Below are positions 18,564 to 29,522 of a stretch of 64,000 bases of DNA, in pieces. The translations under genes and the position numbers were made by a program. The stretch is from Phytophthora colocasiae (taxonomy: Eukaryota; Oomycota; Peronosporomycetes; Peronosporales; Peronosporaceae). The notes below the pieces were generated by a model. The model was not told the DNA's origin, ran no database searches, and was given only the letters and a program-made list of their open reading frames with translations. Within the stretch, counting starts at the first letter, position 1, and the number at the start of each line of letters is the position of its first letter. The stretch lies in contig JAGKQI010000093.1 of assembly GCA_018806915.1 (NCBI GenBank), positions 372,001-436,000 of the forward strand, written 5' to 3'.

Positions 18564-20214
18564 CTAATTTCCCCAGGGTCTGTATTGTTGCTGGATACTT
18601 CCAGAAGGTATATAGCTGGCAAGAATTTGATTGAGAAACTCCAGTTGAGGTGAATCTGGTATTATTCCACGGCAAAGGACAGCAGCACGGTACAAATAAA
18701 TAAAATCAAAACCCAGAAACTCAGGATTGCGGCGGAACTTTGCTCCAACTTGAAGATTGTGCTGTGGTAAACTCAAACAAAGTCAGCTTACTCCAGATTG
18801 CCACCATATTCAGGTACACACTCACCTGCAAAATAAAAATATCTAAAATCCGAAGGCCAACTTGAATCGAAACAACTCGATCCAGTAGTTTGCGCAGTTT
18901 TGAATGAATTGCTTCAAGCTGGCTGGTGGAAACAACCCGAACTATCCCACCGCCTTCGTGATAGTTGCTGTTTTCAACGAAAAGGTCACCCCGACGAATT
19001 TGCGCAAGGTTGCTTTCCACACTTCTTTCCCATTCATCCATCGCACGAACATCACCAGGACATATCTTACCAACAGCAGAGGTGAAAAGCGCTGCCATTA
19101 TTTCAGGAGGGCGTAAATTTCTCTCAACATCATATATCGCTTCAGATAGACTCTTCGCCAACCACTTTCTCTTGTTGTGATCACTAATTTTTTCAGTCAT
19201 TCTCTGGATAACGTGGAAAGGGTCTTGTTTTACAACAACTCCATCCCCAAAGACGGAATTCACAAGGTTACGCATGCCATTCGCATGGTCACACACGAAA
19301 ACTCGTTCAGCACCAGGATCTTTCGATAATTTGTTGACGATCGGTTGCAAAATTGCTCTGGTTTCTTCATGGTTTTCTGAACAGGTGAGACCGCGGGCCA
19401 TAACTTGTCCTATTTCATTCTGAACCAGTAGCAGCATACGTACTTCTGCGTCCTGTTCTTTACTTCCGTCCGCACCAAATACTTTTAGTTTACTGCAAAA
19501 CTTCTGGGAATGATCAGCTCGAATAACCTTCTCGCAGCGCGATGAAGCCATGTGAGCTTCTACAAGTTTGCTGCATATACTCGTCTGTTGAAGCCACACC
19601 TTCTGAATTGCTTCGTTATCTAGACAGGCATGTTCCGTCATAAACTGATCCACTGACGGAAAGAGAGGAGGGCGATACTGAGGGTCTAAGTGCTTGCGCT
19701 TTTCAATGAAGTTTGCTGCCCGAGCCAGTAGCGAGTAGTACCGCTTTTGACGGCGACGCGTAACATTACTCACAGCTCCAGAAACGCCTTTAGTCGTCAA
19801 CATACCGTCATATACTAGATCAAACAGCTCCATCGAGATTCCCGACTTGTATGTTAGTATATAAGGAAAAGCTAAAAGCACTTCTTTTGACGACGCTAAG
19901 TATCTATCGTCGACTGTAGTAAAAGATGTTTTAGAAGTACCCCGACAACTGTACCTTGCGTAGTAAAGTGTAGTCTGGTGATCGATATCGTGAACTTTCC
20001 GTTGTATGTACTCCTTTACTTGTGGAGTACAAGAGCACCCCTCTATTACACAAATGGGTTTCCCAGAGCCTGTTAAAACCTCCGGAGACCACGTAAAGGA
20101 TGGCACCGTGAACCACTCGGACAAAATAACTCCTCCTTGGTTTTCCGGAAGGGATAGCACAGGTGGAAACTTGCGTAGAGCAATAGCAGATTGAACAGCT
20201 CGTAGCGCACACAT
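18564..20214 (-). CDS. DDE transposase-like protein, array copy A
   Basis: Exon 1 is 20214-18826 (463 codons; ATG giving MCALRAVQSAIALRKFPPVL) and exon 2 is 18761-18564, across an intron beginning GTGAGTGTG and ending TTACCACAG. Candidate catalytic residues: Asp in VIRADHSQKFCSKL, Asp in RVFVCDHANGMRNLV, and Glu in VSTSQLEAIHSKLRKLL. Between them are VQNEIGQVMARG and VVKQDPFHVIQRM. This arrangement (D-H-x-x-K, N-E-x-G, D, D-x-F-H-x-x-Q-R) recalls Zisupton/KDZ-like transposases from memory, but I could not confirm it. Exon 2 stops at TAG 18566-18564, after which the same frame stays open. It is the only copy of the three with an unbroken exon 1. Confidence 0.72.
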
Positions 20215-20275
20215 TTTGTTTGTTTTCTCTTCGAAATCAACTTGACACTCTAATTTAAGCGGCGGAGCGGAACGG

Positions 20276-20296
20276 CCGCCACCCTGCGGGTGGCGG
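20276..20296. repeat. Terminal hairpin 1 of copy A
   Basis: CCGCCACCC and GGGTGGCGG form a perfect 9-bp stem with loop TGC. It lies 40 bp from the right end. Present in copy C (about 27769-27789) and, with an extra C, in copy B. Confidence 0.8.
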
Positions 20297-20301
20297 AGGC
20301 A

Positions 20302-20321
20302 CCCGGGCCTAGCGGCCCGGG
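20302..20321. repeat. Terminal hairpin 2 of copy A
   Basis: CCCGGGCC and GGCCCGGG form a perfect 8-bp stem with loop TAGC, 15 bp from the right end and 5 bp after hairpin 1. Present in copy C; altered by one base in copy B. Confidence 0.8.
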
Positions 20322-20984
20322 AATGCCGGATAAGCCGCGGCGGGGGCTTGACCGGTATTGTCGGGATTCTCCTGGGACCGAAATCCACCAAAAACGACCA
20401 TAAACGACCAAAAACGACCATGTCCTGAAAAATATCCTGTATCCCCTGACAACAAAATCAGCCAATCGCGAGCCATAAAGTCGCTGCTTGCAAACTCTTC
20501 AGGAGAAGGAGACCGCAGAATGCACCAGATAGCTTCGCCATCACAGGCGCATACCACGCAGTTGAGCATCATCACCTCTCTCAAGTACCCCGTGTAGTTG
20601 CACAGGTATGTGGAGTCACTAGCCGCCAATCCTACGTGTTTATTGGGTGAACTAATGCTTTGCTCGAAACCATATCTTCCAGAGAGACTTGTAAGCAACG
20701 CATGCTGTGTTGCAGCAGTTAGCTGACTGGAATCTGTTCTCTTAGCGTCATCAATGGGTGATGCTGGATATTTTCCTGTAGCAATTCGAGACGCTGGTGA
20801 TACACGCACGCTCTTCACCACGAATCGTGCGCGCAATCTACTAGGTCCACGGCAAAATACTAGCTACGAAATCTCGGAGCTATCAGGTATTCATCATGTA
20901 ATTCGATCTCTCGTTTGAATTTTGGGATCATGTTCGACGAGACATGACTCTTATTTGCTAATGCTCGTAGTTCCTTATAGAATC

Positions 20985-21722
20985 CTAGGGAGCAAAAAAA
21001 CTTGCAATGGTTTGAGCGTTCCCCTTTTTTCGCTTTTCGCAGTCCGGATTCTTGCTGTTCGGGTTACAACCGCGCTTTCGCGACCTGCAACTGCTACACG
21101 CTGGCCTGTTCTCTTCGTGTCTTTTGTCACCTGGGCTCCGGCGAGTAATTACAATTGAATCTTGAACTTGAGGGTCGTTAGCTTGGACGGCACGTTGCTC
21201 ACTTGCACGATCTTCGTGTTCGGGACTGTGTGTTGTATCAGGAGTGATGGCTCGGTCTGTTGTCGCTAGCACTTCAGGTTTTGGACGACGCACTTTAAGT
21301 CGGCAGCACAACGCGTTTTGGCTCAATTTTCCACTTGGGTTCAACTTCATGTACATTTCGTGAATACGTGCCCATTTTCCGTGAGACCCTTTCGGAAAAG
21401 TGGCAGCATACTCTACAAGACATGTTTTTATTGCATCTGTGAATACTTCACGGGCTGGAAGAACCGCCACGGGCTGACAGACGCTTGGTTCGAGAATGGT
21501 TTCATTACACGATTCAGCTGAAGGTGCAGTTGTTCGCACGTGCAGATTAGATGGGCCACGCTCTTGGATCAGTTGTGGTGAATCTGTAGCTTTATCTGCC
21601 GGTACTTTTGACTCCTTTTCGGCCTTGCCTTTTCTGATGTAACTTTGTGCTCTTCGCATTGAGTCCATCGACGCTCGAAATTCATCACTTTTGCGGTTTA
21701 TGCTTGGACACGCACGCAGCAA
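20985..21722 (-). CDS. Basic Cys-rich protein of the element, copy B (partial, continuous)
   Basis: 246 codons including the stop, ending RPACSSCRSRKRGCNPNSKN and NAQTIASFFAP. It contains the same CPSINRKSDEF segment as copy A, but the N-terminal helical domain is cut off by a 2-nt deletion near 21712 and the ERRW part is altered. The middle (VFTDAIKTCLVEYAATFPKG, SHGKWARIHEMYMKLNPSGK) is complete here and shows what copy A lost. The helix-rich FTDAI..GKWARIHEMY segment has a Myb/SANT-like feel but no conserved Trp triad, so I leave the function open. Confidence 0.5.
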   Translation of the reverse strand: MLRACPSINRKSDEFRASMDSMRRAQSYIRKGKAEKESKVPADKATDSPQLIQERGPSNLHVRTTAPSAESCNETILEPSVCQPVAVLPAREVFTDAIKTCLVEYAATFPKGSHGKWARIHEMYMKLNPSGKLSQNALCCRLKVRRPKPEVLATTDRAITPDTTHSPEHEDRASEQRAVQANDPQVQDSIVITRRSPGDKRHEENRPACSSCRSRKRGCNPNSKNPDCEKRKKGNAQTIASFFAP

Positions 21723-22689
21723 AGTCGTAAACCGAGCGATAAACCTGTTTTACATTCTTTACGCCGACAGCCAGTCTGAACAGTCGAAATAGCTTTTCCT
21801 GAAGAGCGTTGTCATCCTCCGAGTTATCCTCATCCTGAATAGTCTTCCTTGTCAATACTATAATGCGTTGAAAACCCGAAAGCTAGGTTTTATTGCACCG
21901 TTGTAGCTGTAGGTCAATGGAGGTCAATCGTCGAGCAATTGCGTGATACGAATGCTTTCGAAGCTCCAAGCTCGGATTATCTAGTTGCCGAACGGCGGAA
22001 TTGTAAAGGATTGTAGTAACAAAAGGGCAAGATTCCCACTTGGCTTCTCTTGATGCGAGTTGCTCTGAGCGTATTTGCTTCAGCAGGGCAAATTCGTGAG
22101 ATGTAAATTCTGAGGTGCTATTATATTCAGGTTCCAAACCCAAGTTGTCAGTAAAACTTCTCTGGTTCATCATTTTTCGGTCGTGTTTCAACGCACTCAG
22201 CAACTTCAGAATATCTGCGTGGGCAGAGTCATTACGAAGCAAATTTGCCTCAGCTCCGTCAACTCGCAGAGGGATCATGTCGTAGATGCTTTCCCACGCT
22301 CGATTAGCTGGCACCTAATTTCCCCAGGGTCTGTATTGTTGCTGGATACTTCCAGAAGGTATATAGCTGGCAAGAATTTGATTGAGAAACTCCAGTTGAG
22401 GTGAATCTGGTATTATTCCACGGCAAAGGACAGCAGCACGGTACAAATAAATAAAATCAAAACCCAGAAACTCAGGATTGCGGCGGAACTTTGCTCCAAC
22501 TTGAAGATTGTGCTGTGGTAAACTCAAACAAAGTCAGCTTACTCCAGATTGCCACCATATTCAGGTACACACTCACCTGCAAAATAAAAATATCTAAAAT
22601 CCGAAGGCCAGCTTGAATCGAAACAACTCGATCCAGTAGTTTGCGCAGTTTTGAATGAATTGCTTCAAGCTGGCTGGTGGAAACAACCC

Positions 22690-23583
22690 GAACTATCCAC
22701 CGCCTTCGTGATAGTTGCTGTTTTCAACGAAAAGGTCACCCCGACGAATTTGCGCAAGGTTGCTTTCCACACTTCTTTCCCATTCATCCATCGCACGAAC
22801 ATCACCAGGACATATCTTACCAACAGCAGAGGTGAAAAGCGCTGCCATTATTTCAGGAGGGCGTAAATTTCTCTCAACATCATATATCGCTTCAGATAGA
22901 CTCTTCGCCAACCACTTTCTCTTGTTGTGATCACTAATTTTTCAGTCATTCTCTGGATAACGTGGAAAGGGTCTTGTTTTACAACAACTCCATCCCCAAA
23001 GACGGAATTCACAAGGTTACGCATGCCATTCGCATGGTCACACACGAAAACTCGTTCAGCACCAGGATCTTTCGATAATTTGTTGACGATCAGGTTGCAA
23101 AATTGCTCTGGTTTCTTCATGGTTTTCTGAACAGGTGAGACCGCGGGCCATAACTTGTCCTATTTCATTCTGAACCAGTAGCAGCATACGTACTTCTGCG
23201 TCCTGTTCTTTACTTCCGTCCGCACCAAATACTTTTAGTTTACTGCAAAACTTCTGGGAATGATCAGCTCGAATAACCTTCTCGCAGCGCGATGAAGCCA
23301 TGTGAGCTTCTACAAGTTTGCTGCATATACTCGTCTGTTGAAGCCACACCTTCTGAATTGCTTCGTTATCTAGACAGGCATGTTCCGTCATAAACTGATC
23401 CACTGACGGAAAGAGAGGAGGGCGATACTGAGGGTCTAAGTGCTTGCGCTTTTCAATGAAGTTTTTGCTGCCGAGCCAGTAGCGAGTAGTACCGCTTTGA
23501 CGGCGACGCGTAACATTACTCACAGCTCCAGAAACGCCTTTAGTCGTCAACATACCGTCATATACTAGATCAAACAGCTCCAT
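22690..23583 (-). pseudogene. Transposase exon 1 of array copy B, frameshifted
   Basis: Fragments in different frames: 23583-23100 (MELFDLVYDGMLTTKGVSGA to EETRAILQP), 23090-22940 (ERVFVCDHANGMRNLVNSVF) and 22911-22693 (AKSLSEAIYDVERNLRPPEI). All match copy A; breaks are single-base indels. Confidence 0.7.
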
Positions 23584-24095
23584 CGAGATTCCCCGACTTG
23601 TATGTTGGTATATAAGGAAAAGCTAAAGCACTTCTTTTGACGACGCTAAGTATCTATCGTCGACTGTAGTAAAAGATGTTTTAGAAGTACCCCGACAACT
23701 GTACCTTGCGTAGTAAAGTGTAGTCGGGTGATGGATATCGTGAAATTTCCGTTGTATGTAGTCCTGTGCTTGTGGAGTACAAGAGCACCCTCTATTACAC
23801 AAATGGGTTTCCCAGAGCCTGTTAAAACCTCCGGAGACCACGTAAAGGATGGCACCGTGAACCACTCGGACAAAATAACTCCTCCTTGGTTTTCCGGAAG
23901 GGATAGCACAGGTGGAAACTTGCGTAGAGCAATAGCAGATTGAACAGCTCGTAGCGCACACATTTTGTTTTTTTTTCTCTTCGAAATCAACTTGACACTC
24001 TAATTTAAGCGGCGGAGCGGAACGGCCGCCACCCCTGCGGGTGGCGGAGGCACCCGGCCCTAGCGGCCCGGGAATGCCGGATAAGCCGCGGCGGG

Positions 24096-27000
24096 GGCTT
24101 GACCGGTATTGTCGGGATTCTCCTGGGACCGAAATCCACCAAAAACGACCATAAACGACCAAAAACGACCATGTCCTGAAAAATATCCTGTATCCCCTGA
24201 CAACAAAATCAGCCAATCGCGAGCCATAAAGTCGCTGCTTGCAAACTCTTCAGGAGAAGGAGACCGCAGAATGCACCAGATAGCTTCGCCATCACAGGCG
24301 CATACCACGCAGTTGAGCATCATCACCTCTCTCAAGTACCCCGTGTAGTTGCACAGGTATGTGGAGTCACTAGCCGCCAATCCTACGTGTTTATTGGGTG
24401 AACTAATGCTTTGCTCGAAACCATATCTTCCAGAGACTTGTAAGCAACGCATGCTGTGTTGCAGCAGTTAGCTGACTGGAATCTGTTCTCTTAGCGTCAT
24501 CAATGGGTGATGCTGGATATTTTCCTGTAGCAATTCGAGACGCTGGTGATACACGCACGCTCTTCACCACGAATCGTGCGCGCAATCTACTAGGTCCACG
24601 GCAAAATACTAGCTACGAAATCTCGGGCTATCAGGTATTCATCATGTAATTCGATCTCTCGTTTTGAATTTTGGGATCATGTTCGACGAGACATGACTCT
24701 TATTTGCTAATGCTCGTAGTTCCTTATAGAATCCTAGGAGCAAAAACTTGCAATGGTTTGAGCGTTCCCCTTTTTCGCTTTTCGCAGTCCGGATTCTTGC
24801 TGTTCGGGTTACAACCGCGCTTTCGCGACCTGCAACTGCTACACGCTGGCCTGTTCTCTTCGTGTCTTTTTGTCACCTGGGCTCCGGCGAGTAATTTACA
24901 ATTGAATCTTGAACTTGAGGGTCGTTAGCTTGGACGGCACGTTGCTCACTTGCACGATCTTCGTGTTCGGGACTGTGTGTTGTATCAGGAGTGATGGCTC
25001 GGTCTGTTGTCGCTAGCACTTCAGGTTTTGGACGACGCACTTTAAGTCGGCAGCACAACGCGTTTTGGCTCAATTTTCCACTTGGGTTCAACTTCATGTA
25101 CATTTCGTGAATACGTGCCCATTTTCCGTGAGACCCTTTCGGAAAAGTGGCAGCATACTCTACAAGACATGTTTTTATTGCATCTGTGAATACTTCACGG
25201 GCTGGAAGAACCGCCACGGGCTGACAGACGCTTGGTTCGAGAATGGTTTCATTACACGATTCAGCTGAAGGTGCAGTTGTTCGCACGTGCAGATTAGATG
25301 GGCCACGCTCTTGGATCAGTTGTGGTAGAATCTGTAGCTGTATCTGCCGGTACTTTTGACTCCTTTTCGGCCTTGCCTTTTCTGATGTAACTTTGTGCTC
25401 TTCGCATTGAGTCCCATCGACGCTCGAGAAATTCATCACTTTTGCGGTTTATGCTTGGACACACGCACGCAGCAAAGTCGTAAACCGAGCGATAAACCTG
25501 TTTTACATTCTTTACGCCGACAGCCAGTCTGAACAGTCGAAATAGCTTTTCCTGAAAGAGCGTTGTCATCCTCCGAGTTATCCTCATCCTGAATAGTCTT
25601 CCTTGTCAATACTATAATGCGTTGAAAACCCGAAAGCTAGGTTTTATTGCACCGTTGTAGCTGTAGGTCAATGGAGGTCAATCGTCGAGCAATTGCGTGA
25701 TACGAATGCTTTCGAAGCTCAAGCTCGGATTATCTAGTTGCCGAACGGCGGAATTGTAAAGTTGTAGTAACAAAGGGCAAGATTCCCTTGGCTTCTCTTG
25801 ATGCGAGTTGCTCTGAGCGTATTTGCTTCAGCAGGGCAAATTCGTGAGATGTAAATTCTGAGGTGCTATTATATTCAGGTTCCAAACCCAAGTTGTCAGT
25901 AAAACTTCTCTGGTTCATCATTTTTCGGTCGTGTTCAACGCACTCAGCAACTTCAGAATATCTGCGTGGGCAGAGTCATTGCAAGCAAATTTGCCTCAGC
26001 TCCGTCAACTCGCAGAGGGATCATGTCGTAGATGCTTTCCCACGCTCGATTAGCTGGCACCTAATTTCCCCAGGGTCTGTATTGTTGCTGGATACTTCCA
26101 GAAGGTATATAGCTGGCAAGAATTTGATTGAGAAACTCCAGTTGAGGTGAATCTGGTATTATTCCACGGCAAGGACAGCAGCACGGTACAAATAAATAAA
26201 ATCAAAACCCAGAAACTCAGGATTGCGGCGGAACTTTGCTCCAACTTGAAGATTGTGCTGTGGTAAACTCAAACAAAGTCAGCTTACTCCAGATTGCCAC
26301 CATATTCAGGTACACACTCACCTGCAAAATAAAAATATCTAAAATCCGAAGGCCAACTTGAATCGAAACAACTCGATCCAGTAGTTTGCGCAGTTTTGAA
26401 TGAATTGCTTCAAGCTGGCTGGTGGAAACAACCCGAACTATCCCACCGCCTTCGTGATAGTTGCTGTTTTTCAACGAAAAGGTCACCCCGACGAATTTGC
26501 GCAAGGTTGCTTTCCACACTTCTTTCCCATTCATCCATCGCACGAACATCACCAGGACATATCTTACCAACAGCAGAGGTGAAAAGCGCTGCCATTATTT
26601 CAGGAGGGCGTAAATTTCTCTCAACATCATATATCGCTTCAGATAGACTCTTCGCCAACCACTTTCTCTTGTTGTGATCACTAATTTTTTCAGTCATTCT
26701 CTGGATAACGTGGAAAGGGTCTTGTTTTACAACAACTCCATCCCCAAAGACGGAATTCACAAGGTTACGCATGCCATTCGCATGGTCACACACGAAAACT
26801 CGTTCAGCACCAGGATCTTTCGATAATTTGTTGACGATCGGTTGCAAAATTGCTCTGGTTTCTTCATGGTTTTCTGAACAGGTGAGACCGCGGGCCATAA
26901 CTTGTCCTATTTCATTCTGAACCAGTAGCAGCATACGTACTTCTGCGTCCTGTTCTTTACTTCCGTCCGCACCAAATACTTTTAGTTTACTGCAAAACTT

Positions 27001-27829
27001 CTGGGAATGATCAGCTCGAATAACCTTCTCGCAGCGCGATGAAGCCATGTGAGCTTCTACAAGTTTGCTGCATATACTCGTCTGTTGAAGCCACACCTTC
27101 TGAATTGCTTCGTTATCTAGACAGGCATGTTCCGTCATAAACTGATCCACTGACGGAAAGAGGAGGCGATACTGAGGGGTCTAAGTGCTTGCGCTTTTCA
27201 ATGAAGTTTGCTGCCCGAGCCAGTAGCGAGTAGTACCGCTTTTGACGGCGACGCGTAACATTACTCACAGCTCCAGAAACGCCTTTAGTCGTCAACATAC
27301 CGTCATATACTAGATCAAACAGCTCCATCAGATTCTGACTTGTATGTTAGTATATAAGGAAAAGCTAAAAGCACTTCTTTTGACGACGCTAAGTATCTAT
27401 CGTCGACTGTAGTAAAAGATGTTTTAGAAGTACCCCGACAACTGTACCTTGCGTAGTAAAGTGTAGTCTGGTGATCGATATCGTGAACTTTCCGTTGTAT
27501 GTACTCCTTTACTTGTGGAGTACAAGAGCACCCCTCTATTACACAAATGGGTTTCCCAGAGCCTGTTAAAACCTCCGGAGACCACGTAAAGGATGGCACC
27601 GTGAACCACTCGGACAAAATAACTCCTCCTTGGTTTTCCGGAAGGGATAGCACAGGTGGAAACTTGCGTAGAGCAATAGCAGATTGAACAGCTCGTAGCG
27701 CACACATTTTGTTTGTTTTCTCTTCGAAATCAACTTGACACTCTAATTTAAGCGGCGGAGCGGAACGGCCGCCACCCTGCGGGTGGCGGAGGCACCCGGG
27801 CCTAGCGGCCCGGGAATGCCGGATAAGCC
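24096..27829 (-). mobile_element. Array copy C
   Basis: The right-most copy, joined at its right end to the host gene. It has more small indels than A or B (for example near 24433, 24738, 25550, 25680-25790, 26468, 27162 and 27327). The piece 27150-26410 keeps the first two candidate catalytic Asp residues (ADHSQKF, CDHANGM). Confidence 0.85.
26410..27150 (-). pseudogene. Transposase exon 1 of array copy C, frameshifted
   Basis: The fragment DQFMTEHACLDNEAIQKVWL to RRGDLFVE matches copy A over 235 residues, then shifts at a lengthened T run near 26468. The upstream part (27328-27165) is in another frame because of indels near 27162. Confidence 0.7.
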
Positions 27830-27837
27830 CCGCGGCG
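27830..27837. repeat. Target-site duplication, right copy (triple array)
   Basis: Exact repeat of 16583-16590. Confidence 0.85.
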
Positions 27838-29522
27838 TACAATGTGCCTTCGGTTGAGGCGTAGTAGGTCGTTCCCTTAATAAGATTGCTCGAGACGTCC
27901 ACAGTGCCAGCTAACGCGACGTCCAAGTCGGAGTCGCCCACATCGGAGATCACGCCGACGGGCCTGCCGAACGACTCGACGAGAGCAACGCGTTGGTTCT
28001 GCACACCAGCCCACAGACCCGCGTAGCCAATAAGGGCACCAGTCTCCGTGGCCACCACGTCGAGTACGATGGATCCGGCGGCATTTGGGTCGGCCGAAGC
28101 CAAGGAGAAGTCTGCATTGGCAACGGGGAGCACAGGAGACGCCTCCGACAGCGTCAGATCCGACGAGTACGATAGAACCTTGATGCTAGGCTTGCCGGAG
28201 TTGGCCGGGTTCAAGAAGCCTACGGCGAGACGGTCGTTGGCCAGCACGCGGACGATCGGGGTCGGGTAGAAGCCGAATGCCGAGCCGAAGTCGATCTGAC
28301 CCACGGACTCTTGTAGCACGTAGCTGCTGCGGAATTTAGGTGAACCTGTAATGGTCGAAAACTCGACAAGAGAGACGGTGAGAGCGTAGTTGTTAGCCTT
28401 GTCAAAGTAGCTTAGAGCGATCACAGTCTCCGAAATCTTGGCCGAGTCGACGTAGTACGTAGGGCTTACGCTCGTATCACACTCATCCACGGTCTCCGTT
28501 AGCGTGCCATTCGCAAAGCTGGCGGAAAATAGGCAAAGACCCACGTCGCCTACAGAGGAGGACGCCGTGTCGTTGCTAGACGTCGTAGACGCCTCCACAT
28601 ACCACGGAATAGTCACCGTGTTGCTGGAGTTGAAGACCGACTGCGGCGTGCCAAACGTGGTGGACGTGGCTCCATTGGCATTGCCGAATTCCAGGCTATC
28701 CGAGAAAGAGATGGATCCATCGTCCGCCACTGTGCCAACAATAACACGCTGGTAGTAAGGGCTCACGAGATACGACTCGTAATACACAAGGGCGAAGCTC
28801 GTGTCGCTCACACGAGTAATGAAAGTGGTGGTCGACGTATTGTACGCCTCCACCGTTTGATCCTGTTGCACCGAGACGCTACCATCGCTGATTTTCACAG
28901 GCGTCACGTACGTCGTGGCGGAGAATCCATCCGAAGCCGTGATAGTCGTGACTGCAATAGCCAATGAGTCGGAGAGCGTGGAAAGTCCCTTGACGGTCGC
29001 TCCTGAGAAGACATTTCCACTATCAGCGTCAGCAATGACCACTGTTTTCTCATCAGCATCAGCTGTAGCCACAGTGACGGTAGACGTGATATTCGGCGAC
29101 GAACCCGTCTGGTAGGAGATGATATTGGAGTCGTAGGCCGTCTCGGACGTGCCGAGTGGCGCGAACTTGACGTAAGCGAAGAATCCGCCCTCCAAGGGCA
29201 AAGAAGTTGCCTCCAGGTAAGCAGTCGTGCCAGCACCGGGTGCGAGCTGGCCGTCCGCTCTGTAGCTCACAGCTTGTCCCTTGGAGGCCGAGTTGATGTT
29301 GGCAGTGGTGGAGATGGTGCTGCTGATCGAATCTCCATTGCTGTCGCGGTCTACGAAGTGCAGGATGTACAGTGCAATGACATTGAGCAGCAGGAAGAGC
29401 GAGACGCCGCCCCAAATGAGGTTCTGACGCTTCTGGTGCTGCGGAGGGGCATCTGGGGACGAATAGTCCGCTCTGGGCGTGAACACGCCGTCGGCGTTGG
29501 GCTCGTTTTCCTTGCCGCCCAT

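Larger units (their letters stand above)
16591..20336 (-). mobile_element. Array copy A
   Basis: The left-most copy and the best preserved for the transposase exon, which is uninterrupted from 20214 to 18826. Its downstream frame has 1-nt deletions relative to B and C near 17583 (TTGGTTC against TTGGGTTC) and near 17670 (a shorter T run), which break the C-terminal protein. Confidence 0.85.
20345..24087 (-). mobile_element. Array copy B
   Basis: The middle copy. Its transposase exon is broken by small indels (near 23465-23505, 23092, 22938 and 22697), each a 1-2 base difference from copy A, often in homopolymers. Its last coding segment (21722-20985) is continuous through to the ASFFAP terminus, unlike copy A, although it carries several short deletions near 21665-21715. 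Confidence 0.85.
16591..27829 (-). mobile_element. Head-to-tail array of three copies of an unclassified DDE transposon
   Basis: Copies span 16591-20336 (A, 3746 bp), 20345-24087 (B, 3743 bp) and 24096-27829 (C, 3734 bp). Each begins GGCTTGACCGGTATTGTCGG and ends GGGAATGCCGGATAAGCC; the ends are imperfect inverted repeats (GGCTT..CCGG.ATT..CGGG). Copies are joined by the same 8-bp spacer GCGGCGGG at 20337-20344 and 24088-24095, and the whole array has one 8-bp target duplication. Copies are nearly identical, differing mostly by 1-3 bp indels. Eight-base duplications fit hAT, P or KDZ/Zisupton-like elements, but the termini are not the CAG type of hAT and I cannot assign the superfamily. Confidence 0.85.
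16470..29522 (-). pseudogene. Single-pass membrane protein gene split by a triple transposon array
   Basis: The 5' part is 29522-27838 and the 3' end is 16590-16470. The gap is the 11.2-kb array at 16591-27829, with the 8-bp duplication CCGCGGCG at 16583-16590 and 27830-27837. Removing the array and one duplication gives 1685 + 121 = 1806 nt, an open 601-residue frame. The protein has a short Pro-rich cytoplasmic N-terminus, one hydrophobic segment at about residues 36-57 (WGGVSLFLLLNVIALYIL), and a long Ser/Thr/Val-rich ectodomain with many N-x-S/T sites and repeated beta-strand-like segments. No enzyme motif is seen. It looks like a type II surface protein. I do not recognise the family. 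In this allele the last 40 residues are cut off. Confidence 0.82.

Noticed and set aside
18721..20421. Treating the whole 566-codon frame from 20421 as the transposase start
   Set aside because: The first 69 codons come from the end of copy B, the joint and the terminal hairpins; the ATG at 20214 is the first inside coding-like sequence, and the last 35 codons run into an intron.
23056..29522. Counting each broken ORF in array copies B and C as a separate gene
   Set aside because: They align one-to-one with copy A and differ only by small indels; they are fragments of the same transposase and accessory protein.
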